Origin: Chitinophagaceae bacterium | GTDB lineage: Bacteria > Bacteroidota > Bacteroidia > Chitinophagales > Chitinophagaceae | NCBI GenBank assembly: GCA_947456805.1 | Contig: CANGTN010000008.1 | Span: 1-61,971, forward strand | Direction of reading: 5' to 3' | Length of the DNA: 61,971 bases | Shown here: piece after piece, positions 27,613-35,117 of the stretch | How the letters are laid out: each line of letters begins with the position of its first letter | How positions within the stretch are numbered: the first letter of the stretch is position 1 | The notes under the pieces: model-generated | The model's database searches: none | The model's input: only the letters and a program-made list of their open reading frames with translations | Told to the model about the DNA's origin: nothing | Program-made: the position numbers and the translations under genes

Positions 27613-30420
27613 TTATAATGTGTAGCCGAAAACAAAATTTATAGTTGTACCAAATCTTTTGGTAAATCGCTGTTGATCATTTGCTTTGTTAAATGATACA
27701 TCGTTATTAGCATTTTGATAGAAGTAAAGTGTTTGATTAAGAATATCAGATACACTCATTCTTACTTCTGCTTTATTTTTCATTAACTTTTTTGTTAATT
27801 GAAAATCTAATAATGGTCGTGGAGCTTCATAAATATCAGGTTGTTCTATACTGCCTACAACCGAAATTCTTCTTCCAATTTGATTAAATAATAACGTTGC
27901 ATTAATACCATGTTTCTCTAAATCATACAACAAGGCAACATTTATTAAATAAGGCGATTGACCTTGTAATGGTCTGTCAATATTTAAAATTGGGTCTTTT
28001 ACATTACTGTATATGTAAGATAAGTTGGTTTGTAGTGTAAAATTTTTTAATGCTGGAACAAAATCTAATTTTTTTCTATATTCAACTTCTGCACCAATGG
28101 CTGTTGCCTTATCAGGATTTTGGAAGTTGAATGCACTAGAACCACCAATACCAAAATTGTAGAGCATTTCTATTGGCTTATCAAAATATTTGTAAAATGC
28201 ACCTACGGAAAATACTTCTCCTGCTCTTGGATATAATTCATAACGTAAATCTAAATTGGTTGCTTTTGTACGAACTAAGTTAGGGTTACCTTGCACAGCT
28301 GCATTTAAATCGAAATCGTAGAATTGAAAAATAGCCAATTCTCTAAACTCTGGTCGTATAACTGTTTGAGATGCAGAAAAACGAATATTTGTAAGATTAT
28401 TTAATTTGTAGGTTGCATTTAGTCCCGGCATAAAATCTCTAACCCTACTGTAATTATGACGAGGATCAGACTTTTTTACACTACCAATTAGTTGGTCATA
28501 ATCTTCTATACGTACCCCCCAAACAATCCTTAATTTATCTATAATTTGATTATCAAATTGTAGATATGCAGCATTTAAAATAGTATTGGCTAAGTAACGA
28601 AATTGATTTCCTTTAATTGCATCAAACGCAAACTTTGTACTGGTAACTGATCCATCACCAAAATTAGCTGCATCAAAAACACGATCAATTGGTAATAAAC
28701 GTAAGCTAAGATTGTCTCTAGGTAACGATATTGAAAAAGGTTTAGCATCAAATAACCTATCTTTTACCTGAAGCATATAACCAGCTTTAACCGTTTGCTT
28801 TTTATTGAAAGCATTAAATGTATAAGTTATATCTGCACCCCCTGCATACACATACTCATTTAAATTTTGGTAAAAAATACTACCACTTTTTTGAGATTGT
28901 ACATTTGATAATAATAATATGTAAGGAGCATTTACAACCGATCTATTTTGAAAATAATAAGCTCTGCGTTGGTTAGGTACATAACTATCTAAAACAGTAA
29001 ATGAGCCATACCATTTTAAACTTAATGGCTTACTTTTCAATCTATGTTCACCACTTATTTGGGTATTCCAAAATGTATTTTGTTTAAATGCTAATTCGTA
29101 TCCCCTAACATTGTCTAATAAAGTATTACCATTATTCTCTAACCCAGTTCTTTGTGTTGCAAAACTGTTGGAATTTATGTTAAATAATGTTTTAACAGAT
29201 ACCTTGTTGTAGTTATCAACCTGATAAGCCAAATTACCAATTGCTCCCCACAAAACATCAATCATATTTTTTATATCATCTAATGCAAAATCAGGTGTAA
29301 CAGTTCCATTGCCTATAAAGTTGAATAAATTATTTTCGTTTAATAATCTTCTATTATTTCTGCTGTAAGTAATTCCAAAAATGCCACCCAACTTTTGATT
29401 ACGTTTTAAATTTAAATTAAAACCACCATTTGCTTGAAACTGCATATTAGGTAAGGCTTGGGTTTGATATACATTCCAATTATTAGCAAACGCTGCGCCC
29501 ATTGCTGTTTTTTGCTGATTAGTTAAAATATCAAACTGAGATTTTGTTGTATAAGAATTTGGCAAAGCCCTTGTTCCATCATCAATTCCAGCCCAGTCGG
29601 TTTTACCTCTTTTATAAAAATTAAATTCATCAAAATGCGTTTGTGTATTAAAGCCTCCACCAAACTGAATATTAAAAAAGTTTTTTGTCGGAATATCTTT
29701 GGTATTTACCTGAACCAAGCCGCCAGCCCACTCACCCGGTAATTCAGGAACAAAAGCTTTATTGATTATGATGTTATCAATCATAGCTGATGGTATCAAA
29801 TCGAAAGAAAAAGCTTTTCTATCTGGTTCTGTAGTACCTAATAAAACCCCATTTAAAGTAGCAGAATTATATCTGTCTGCTAACCCACGAATTACTAAAA
29901 ATTTTCCATCTTGAATACTGGCTCCCGATGTGCGTTTCAATACTTCACCTGTATTTCTATCTGGGCTTCTTTTAATACCCTCTGCAGAAATCACGGATGC
30001 AACTGTATTGGTGTTTTTTTGAAATGCAATCATTGCATTTACTGTTTCGCCTTTTGCACCAGCCCTTACAGAAGACGTTACAGTAACCGCACTTGAAACT
30101 TTCTTGTTTTCTTCCAAAATAATGTCTAGAATTTCTTCATTACCTACTTTGCTAACAGCTATACCCTCAATCACTTTCTCAGCATATCCGATATATGAAA
30201 ATGATAAGTTGTATTTATTACCAACTTGCACGTTGATATTGTATCTACCTTCAATATTTGTTGTGGTCATAGCTTTTGCAGATGAACCAATTGCTTTAAT
30301 AGTAACTCCAACTAAAGGTTCATTTCTGTTGTTCAATACTTTACCTGAAATTTTTCCATTTTGAGCAATAGCAAGCGAAAAGAAAAAGAATGTGATTAAT
30401 AGAAAGAAAAAATTTTTCAC
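27613..30420 (-). CDS. TonB-dependent outer-membrane receptor with N-terminal carboxypeptidase-like domain
   Basis: The 935-residue protein has a signal peptide (to LAIAQ) and a CarboxypepD_reg-like domain at ~20-105 (GKISGKVLNNRNEPLVGVTI). A plug domain follows, with RSPDRNTGEVLKRTSGASIQ, LVIRGLADRYNSATLNGVLL and FVPELPGEWAGGLVQVNTKD, and then a 22-strand-type barrel to the C-terminus (FGTTINFVFGYTL, terminal aromatic strand). The absence of a SusD gene next door and the small lipoprotein partner place it outside classical SusC/D glycan loci. The start codon is GTG. A TAGTTTCG box lies 23 nt upstream between two arms of an 8-bp inverted repeat. The substrate is unknown. Confidence 0.88.
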   Translation of the reverse strand: MKNFFFLLITFFFFSLAIAQNGKISGKVLNNRNEPLVGVTIKAIGSSAKAMTTTNIEGRYNINVQVGNKYNLSFSYIGYAEKVIEGIAVSKVGNEEILDIILEENKKVSSAVTVTSSVRAGAKGETVNAMIAFQKNTNTVASVISAEGIKRSPDRNTGEVLKRTSGASIQDGKFLVIRGLADRYNSATLNGVLLGTTEPDRKAFSFDLIPSAMIDNIIINKAFVPELPGEWAGGLVQVNTKDIPTKNFFNIQFGGGFNTQTHFDEFNFYKRGKTDWAGIDDGTRALPNSYTTKSQFDILTNQQKTAMGAAFANNWNVYQTQALPNMQFQANGGFNLNLKRNQKLGGIFGITYSRNNRRLLNENNLFNFIGNGTVTPDFALDDIKNMIDVLWGAIGNLAYQVDNYNKVSVKTLFNINSNSFATQRTGLENNGNTLLDNVRGYELAFKQNTFWNTQISGEHRLKSKPLSLKWYGSFTVLDSYVPNQRRAYYFQNRSVVNAPYILLLSNVQSQKSGSIFYQNLNEYVYAGGADITYTFNAFNKKQTVKAGYMLQVKDRLFDAKPFSISLPRDNLSLRLLPIDRVFDAANFGDGSVTSTKFAFDAIKGNQFRYLANTILNAAYLQFDNQIIDKLRIVWGVRIEDYDQLIGSVKKSDPRHNYSRVRDFMPGLNATYKLNNLTNIRFSASQTVIRPEFRELAIFQFYDFDLNAAVQGNPNLVRTKATNLDLRYELYPRAGEVFSVGAFYKYFDKPIEMLYNFGIGGSSAFNFQNPDKATAIGAEVEYRKKLDFVPALKNFTLQTNLSYIYSNVKDPILNIDRPLQGQSPYLINVALLYDLEKHGINATLLFNQIGRRISVVGSIEQPDIYEAPRPLLDFQLTKKLMKNKAEVRMSVSDILNQTLYFYQNANNDVSFNKANDQQRFTKRFGTTINFVFGYTL

Positions 30421-30480
30421 GTTGGTAATTTTTTTGATGGGGCGAAACTAAAGTGGCTATGTTAAAGAATTGTTACCAAC
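30421..30480 (-). promoter_or_regulatory. promoter region of the TonB receptor gene flanked by an inverted repeat
   Basis: GTTGGTAA (30421-30428) and TTACCAAC (30473-30480) are exact complements, 44 nt apart. Between them, at 30443-30450, the minus strand reads TAGTTTCG, one mismatch from TAnnTTTG. The arms could hold a regulator dimer or loop. The remainder of the 345-bp gap up to the DUF47 gene is AT-rich with no gene; its other visible signal is the palindrome and promoter at 30727-30750. Confidence 0.45.
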
Positions 30481-30726
30481 GTATTATCTGGATGTTATTT
30501 TAATAACAAGGGTTAATTTGATAATAGTTATTTTAAAAAAATAGGTTCAAACGAGATATGACTTAAACGGAGGAATCAGACCTACAAAATATTCAGGAAC
30601 CGCAGTTATTTGCCAAATTAATATTGGTTTAAAAAGATAATTGATGATAGATAATTTTGAAATTAATAAGGTTTTTTAACACAAGTCCATATTACCAAAT
30701 TGTTAATTGTACATGCAAAAATTAGT

Positions 30727-30750
30727 TTAACTAGTTAATGGTTAATTTTG
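30727..30750 (+). promoter_or_regulatory. 12-bp palindrome and -7 box for the DUF47-Pit genes
   Basis: TTAACTAGTTAA (30727-30738) is a perfect palindrome directly upstream of TAATTTTG (30743-30750), a full TAnnTTTG match that ends 15 nt before the ATG. The palindrome would cover the -15 to -25 zone, a natural place for an operator. Confidence 0.5.
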
Positions 30751-30765
30751 GCAAAATTTTATAAA

Positions 30766-31413
30766 ATGGGATTAAATAACATCGGCAAGCTCTTCATGCC
30801 AAAAAACAAAGTGTTTTACGAACTATTTGAAGATGTAGCAGAACGTGTGCATGAAATGGGATTAAAATTAAAAGAGTTTGTAAATGAACCCGATGCCGAT
30901 AAACGTTCTAATCTTTTATCGCAGATAGAAGATATGGAACATAAAAATGATGACAGCACACATCAGATTTTTACTGAGTTAGGTAGAAATTTTATTACTC
31001 CTTTCGATAGAGAAGATATTCACTATTTAGCTAGTGCCTTAGACGATATTGCAGATTACATTTTTGCATCTGCCAAGAAAATTAATTTTTATAAAGTAAA
31101 TCCAAACGATAGCGGCATCTTGAAGTTATCAGAAATGATTTTACAGGGGTCATTGGAAATTAAAAAATCAGTTCATGGTTTACGTGACATGAAGAACCTG
31201 AGAGAAATGACAGAAGCTTTGGTAAAAGTAAATAGCATCGAAAATCAGGCTGATGATGTTTTTGATATGAGCATTGAAATGTTGTTTAATCAGGAAAATG
31301 ATTTTAAAGAAGTCATTAAAAAAAGAGAGATTTATCAGGTAATGGAAATTGCTACCGATAAATGTGAAGATGCAGCAAATGTTATTGAAAGTATCATCAT
31401 TAAATATGCATAA
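30766..31413 (+). CDS. DUF47 (PhoU-like) Pit accessory protein
   Basis: The ~215-residue helical protein (KVFYELFEDVAERVHEMGLKL, FDREDIHYLASALDDIADYI, MEIATDKCEDAANVIESIIIKYA) is a DUF47 protein. These PhoU relatives are usually encoded next to Pit phosphate transporters and are thought to control them. A TTG at 30748 could extend it by six residues, but that TTG is part of the -7 box TAATTTTG, so the ATG here is the logical start. The pit gene follows after 56 nt in the same orientation, separated only by a short palindrome (GATAAAT around 31428-31442). Confidence 0.9.
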   Translation: MGLNNIGKLFMPKNKVFYELFEDVAERVHEMGLKLKEFVNEPDADKRSNLLSQIEDMEHKNDDSTHQIFTELGRNFITPFDREDIHYLASALDDIADYIFASAKKINFYKVNPNDSGILKLSEMILQGSLEIKKSVHGLRDMKNLREMTEALVKVNSIENQADDVFDMSIEMLFNQENDFKEVIKKREIYQVMEIATDKCEDAANVIESIIIKYA

Positions 31414-31469
31414 TTAAAATCTTGATGGATAAATTATTTATCAATTAAGAAGCACGACAAACCACCACT

Positions 31470-32540
31470 ATGAATTTTCCTACACTGCTTATTTTAATTA
31501 TTGTACTGGCATTTATTTTTGATTATATCAATGGCTTTCACGACGCCGCAAACTCAATTGCAACAATCGTTTCAACAAAAGTGTTAACGCCTTTTCAAGC
31601 TGTATTATGGGCTGCACTTTTCAACTTTGCAGCATTTTTTATTTCAAAATATTTAATCGGAGAATTTAAAATTGGTAATACGATTGCAAAAAGCGTAAAC
31701 GAACATTATATTACTTTAGAAGTAATTTTTTCGGGTTTGTTAGCAGCAATCGTTTGGAACTTAATAACCTGGTGGTTTGGCATTCCTTCCTCTTCATCAC
31801 ATACATTATTGGGAGGCTTTATGGGAGCAGCAATTGCACATGCCGGCGCAATCAGTAAAAATGGAATTGATGTTATTAATTATGCAAAAGTGATACCTAC
31901 ATTTTTATTCATTTTTGCCGCGCCACTTATTGGAATGTTTATTGCATTTTGGATAACCATATTGATTGTACACTTATTCAAACGAAGTAATCCATACAAA
32001 GCTGAAACCTGGTTTAAGCGATTGCAATTGGCTTCTAGTGCAGCCTTCAGCTTAGGGCATGGCGGCAATGATGCACAAAAAGTAATGGGTATCATTGGCG
32101 CTGCAATAATTTTTCATGAAGTATCTACCGGTAATCCTGCCTATACTTCGTTAGATTCTGCACACCGTTTTAGTCATTTTGTAATAGATTACTGGTGGGT
32201 TCCTTTTTGTAGCTTTTTAGCTATTGCAGTAGGTACAATGAGTGGTGGTTGGAAGATAGTAAAAACTATGGGTACACGTATTACAAAAGTTAGTCCTCTT
32301 GAAGGTGTAAGTGCCGAAACTGCTGGCGCTGTAACATTGTACATCTCCGAACATTTTGGTATTCCTGTTTCTACAACACATACTATTACCGGTAGTATTA
32401 TTGGTGTTGGCGCTACCAAACGCTTAAGTGCAGTGCGATGGGGCGTTACCATTAATTTATTATGGGCTTGGATTATTACAATTCCTATCTCCGCAATAAT
32501 GGCTGCTATTTTTTATTTTATAGTGAAGTTGTTTGTTTAA
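31470..32540 (+). CDS. pit: low-affinity inorganic phosphate transporter (Pit family)
   Basis: Pit proteins import metal-phosphate complexes coupled to protons or sodium. The 356-residue integral membrane protein has about ten helices and the duplicated family signatures: FDYINGFHDAANSIATIVST near the N-terminus and SLGHGGNDAQKVMGI in the middle, with the second repeat at VSTTHTITGSIIGVGATKR. It follows the DUF47 gene and ends before a hairpin with a T-run. The pair is divergent from the TonB receptor operon across a shared control region. Confidence 0.94.
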   Translation: MNFPTLLILIIVLAFIFDYINGFHDAANSIATIVSTKVLTPFQAVLWAALFNFAAFFISKYLIGEFKIGNTIAKSVNEHYITLEVIFSGLLAAIVWNLITWWFGIPSSSSHTLLGGFMGAAIAHAGAISKNGIDVINYAKVIPTFLFIFAAPLIGMFIAFWITILIVHLFKRSNPYKAETWFKRLQLASSAAFSLGHGGNDAQKVMGIIGAAIIFHEVSTGNPAYTSLDSAHRFSHFVIDYWWVPFCSFLAIAVGTMSGGWKIVKTMGTRITKVSPLEGVSAETAGAVTLYISEHFGIPVSTTHTITGSIIGVGATKRLSAVRWGVTINLLWAWIITIPISAIMAAIFYFIVKLFV

Positions 32541-32542
32541 AT

Positions 32543-32583
32543 AAATTGATTGATATCATTCATCAATTTACTTGTCTTTTTTT
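32543..32583 (+). terminator. probable terminator after the Pit gene
   Basis: AAATTGAT (32543-32550) pairs with ATCAATTT (32562-32569), followed after a few nt by a run of seven T (32577-32583). The stem is AT-rich and therefore weak. Confidence 0.55.
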
Positions 32584-32645
32584 AAATAAATTTACTACAA
32601 TGTATCTTCATTATAAAGATTAATTTATTCAAATAAATATCAATT

Positions 32646-33701
32646 ATGAAAAAAATTGTTGTAACGGGAGGATGCGGTTTCATTGGTTCTCATACTATTG
32701 TAGATTTATTAGAAAATGGATACGAAGTAATTTCTATTGATGATAATTCTCGTTCATCGGCTTCTATTGCTTTGGAGGGAATTGAAAAAATCACAAATAA
32801 ACGAATTAAAAATTATCACACAGACCTGAAGAATTTTGATGATACCCGAGCAGTATTTCAGGAAAATAAAGACATTGCAGGCATTATACATTTTGCTGCA
32901 TATAAAGCAGTAGGTGAAAGCGTTGCCGAGCCATTGAGCTATTATGAAAATAATTTATTCTCCCTCATTAATTTATTGAAATGCGTGGATGAATTTAAGA
33001 TTCCTCATTTTGTTTTCTCTTCGTCATGCACCGTTTATGGTAACCCGGATCATATTCCTGTTACAGAACAGTCACCTATTAAAGACGCAGAAAGTCCGTA
33101 TGGAGCTACCAAACAAATGGGTGAAAGAATTTTACAGGATTTTAGTAAAGTGCAAGATTGTACTTCTATTCTGTTAAGATACTTCAATCCCGTAGGAGCC
33201 CATCCCAGCAATCATTTGGGCGAATTACCAATTGGCAGACCAATGAATTTAGTGCCTGCTATTACACAAACTGCAATTGGCAAATTACCCAATATGCAAG
33301 TGTACGGAACAGATTATGATACCCGTGATGGAAGCTGTTTGAGAGATTACATACATGTATGTGATATTGCACATGCACATACATTGGCGATAGAATATTT
33401 GTTGCAACAAAAAAATACCACGGCTTGCGATATTTTTAATTTGGGTACAGGCAATGGTGTTACAGTATTAGAAGCCATACACATGTTTGAAAAAGTAAGT
33501 GGTGTTAAATTAAATTATACAATTGGCGGAAGAAGACCCGGAGATGTTGTAGCAATCTATGCCAACAATGAACATGCTGTTCAAAAATTAGGTTGGAAAA
33601 TTGTTTATGATTTACAAGAAATGATGCGTACCGCCTGGGCTTGGGAACAAAAACTACACAAAGAAGCAGCAGTGTTAAAAGAACATAGCGTAATGAATTA
33701 G
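32646..33701 (+). CDS. galE: UDP-glucose 4-epimerase GalE
   Basis: This extended-SDR enzyme interconverts UDP-glucose and UDP-galactose. It has the NAD loop VTGGCGFIGSH (6-16), HFAAYKAVGESV, SSSCTVYG, the catalytic pair in SPYGATKQMGE (YxxxK) and the late motifs DGSCLRDYIHVCD and NLGTGNGVTVLE. At 351 residues it has a normal length. It lies alone between the pit terminator and its own strong terminator. Its product would feed capsule or LPS sugar synthesis; no other sugar-nucleotide gene is adjacent. Confidence 0.95.
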   Translation: MKKIVVTGGCGFIGSHTIVDLLENGYEVISIDDNSRSSASIALEGIEKITNKRIKNYHTDLKNFDDTRAVFQENKDIAGIIHFAAYKAVGESVAEPLSYYENNLFSLINLLKCVDEFKIPHFVFSSSCTVYGNPDHIPVTEQSPIKDAESPYGATKQMGERILQDFSKVQDCTSILLRYFNPVGAHPSNHLGELPIGRPMNLVPAITQTAIGKLPNMQVYGTDYDTRDGSCLRDYIHVCDIAHAHTLAIEYLLQQKNTTACDIFNLGTGNGVTVLEAIHMFEKVSGVKLNYTIGGRRPGDVVAIYANNEHAVQKLGWKIVYDLQEMMRTAWAWEQKLHKEAAVLKEHSVMN

Positions 33702-33720
33702 AGATAAAATTCTTATCTAT

Positions 33721-33756
33721 AAAAGTCCCATTGAAATAATTTCTTTGGGGCTTTTT
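33721..33756 (+). terminator. intrinsic terminator after galE
   Basis: AAAAGTCCCA (33721-33730) pairs with TGGGGCTTTT (33746-33755) with one G-T pair. An inner hairpin (GAAA/TTTC) fills the loop and a T-run closes it. It may also serve the convergent DUF4440-like gene. Confidence 0.75.
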
Positions 33757-33763
33757 ATTTGCA

Positions 33764-34186
33764 TCAACTACTATGATCTGCTACCACCACCCACTTGCCA
33801 TTTATTTTTCTAATCAATAAAGTATAATAGCCAGAGACATCGCCAACAGTGCGTTTTAAAAACCATTTGCCAGCTACAAAATAATATTCAGCAGATAATC
33901 TTTTCATGCTGACAATAGTAGATGTAAACTTTCCCATGTGTGCTGTATCGGGATAGCCTTTTTTATAATTTGCCAACGTTTTATCGTAGCCATATGTAGG
34001 TCCATTTTTGCCAATAAACATTAAGCTATCGCTTTGCCAGTAGCCAATCATAAACTGTTCTAAGTTGCCGTTATTCCAGGCTGTTTCCTGAGCGCTAAGC
34101 ATGGCTCTTATAGCGTTTTCATCTTTATTCTGTGCCTCTGCAAAAAAGGTTGTGGTACAAAAAACGAACAACAAAAACTGTTTCAT
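33764..34186 (-). CDS. secreted NTF2-like (DUF4440/SnoaL-type) protein
   Basis: The 140-residue protein has a signal peptide (MKQFLLFVFCTTTFFAEA, before QNKDE). The mature part begins with an alpha helix (ENAIRAMLSAQETAWNNGNLEQFMIGYW), then DSLMFIGKNGPTYGYDKTLANYKKGYP and a curved sheet ending KINGKWVVVADHSS. This is the NTF2-like cone fold of the DUF4440 type. Members have diverse or unknown roles; the periplasmic location is predicted. It is convergent with galE and separated from the glycosylase by a short divergent gap. Confidence 0.84.
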   Translation of the reverse strand: MKQFLLFVFCTTTFFAEAQNKDENAIRAMLSAQETAWNNGNLEQFMIGYWQSDSLMFIGKNGPTYGYDKTLANYKKGYPDTAHMGKFTSTIVSMKRLSAEYYFVAGKWFLKRTVGDVSGYYTLLIRKINGKWVVVADHSS

Positions 34187-34276
34187 GTTAAATAAATTAT
34201 TGATTAAAATTAAAGCAAAGCAAATTATAAATAATGATTATTGTTTTGCTGATTTTTAAAATTTGTATCTTGTGTA

Positions 34277-34885
34277 ATGCACTACAAAACCCATTTACAA
34301 AAAGATACCATCTTAGCCTCTTGTCTGGGAGAAGATATACACGAATTGCATTTGCATAAAAACATCCCGTTGCGCCTAATGGCAAGCATCATGAGCCAAC
34401 AATTAAGCACCAAAGTAGCTAAAGTAATCTATTATCGTTTTCTGGATATATATAGCAAGAAACAACCTAAACCGCAACAAATATTAGATACTCCTTTTGA
34501 AACTTTACGAGCTATTGGTTTGAGTAATGCCAAAGTACATTATGTACAAAATGTTGCTGCCTTTTGCATAGAACACAACATCAATAATAAAAAATTATTG
34601 CTGATGAACAATGAAGCGATTATTGAATTGCTTACACAAATAAAAGGCGTTGGTAAATGGACGGTGGAAATGCTGTTAATGTTCAGCCTTGGGCGTGAAG
34701 ATGTTTTTGCTGTTGATGATTTAGGCATTCAGCAAGCAATGATAAAATTATACCAATTAGATGCCGGCAATAAAAAAGTTTTGAAAGAAAATATGCTGCA
34801 AATATCTCAACAATGGAGCCCTTACAAAACCTTCGCTTGCCTGCATTTATGGAACTGGAAAGACTTGGGTGTCAAGACTCTTTAA
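34277..34885 (+). CDS. DNA-3-methyladenine glycosylase II (AlkA-like, HhH-GPD)
   Basis: The 202-residue protein removes alkylated bases by analogy with AlkA. It carries the HhH-GPD core: LMASIMSQQLSTKVAKVIYYRF, then the hairpin IKGVGKWTVEMLLMFSLG and catalytic Asp in FAVDDLGIQQAMIKLY. It lacks the N-terminal beta domain of E. coli AlkA, as usual for the short bacterial form. The last codons (GVKTL and stop) lie inside one arm of a palindromic repeat (34869-34899), so the present C-terminus may have been set by insertion of that element. Confidence 0.92.
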   Translation: MHYKTHLQKDTILASCLGEDIHELHLHKNIPLRLMASIMSQQLSTKVAKVIYYRFLDIYSKKQPKPQQILDTPFETLRAIGLSNAKVHYVQNVAAFCIEHNINNKKLLLMNNEAIIELLTQIKGVGKWTVEMLLMFSLGREDVFAVDDLGIQQAMIKLYQLDAGNKKVLKENMLQISQQWSPYKTFACLHLWNWKDLGVKTL

Positions 34886-34899
34886 AGTGCGTCAGACAC
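34869..34899. repeat. left inverted copy of a 30-bp palindromic repeat
   Basis: The unit starts GTGTCAAGAC and ends GCGTCAGACAC. The reverse complement of 35066-35095 has the same ends and differs by a few bases in the centre. This copy overlaps the end of the glycosylase gene. Confidence 0.8.
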
Positions 34900-35002
34900 G
34901 TTTATCAAAAAGCTAATTTATCATTTGCCTAATAGCATTCCCAACCGTACAAGTGAGTGACACAACAACAGCTGATAGTAGCAATACAGCAAAAGCAATA
35001 AA

Positions 35003-35034
35003 AAAAGGAACCCTGAAAACTCAGGATTCCTTTT
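35003..35034. terminator. bidirectional terminator inside the repeat-bounded segment
   Basis: AAAAGGAAcCCTGA (35003-35016) pairs with TCAGGaTTCCTTTT (35021-35034) with one internal mismatch and a 4-nt loop. A/T tracts on both sides allow termination for the convergent glycosylase and S46 peptidase genes. Confidence 0.75.
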
Positions 35035-35065
35035 GAAAAGTTGATAAATGAAATTCAAGAGTAAA

Positions 35066-35095
35066 GTGTCTGACGCTCTGAAAGCGTCTTGACAC
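35066..35095. repeat. right inverted copy of a 30-bp palindromic repeat
   Basis: The copy begins GTGTCTGACGC and ends GCGTCTTGACAC. It is itself an imperfect hairpin (GACGCT/AGCGTC inner stem) and is the inverted partner of 34869-34899, the two bounding about 227 bp. Confidence 0.8.
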
Positions 35096-35117
35096 AATTC
35101 AGCAAATTATCTTGATA

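Noticed and set aside
30543-30552. tRNA-like TTCAAAC stretch in the TonB/Pit gap
   Set aside because: No paired acceptor, anticodon or D-stem surrounds it.
30748-30750. TTG start for the DUF47 gene
   Set aside because: These bases are the end of the -7 box TAATTTTG. The ATG at 30766 gives a normal protein and leader.
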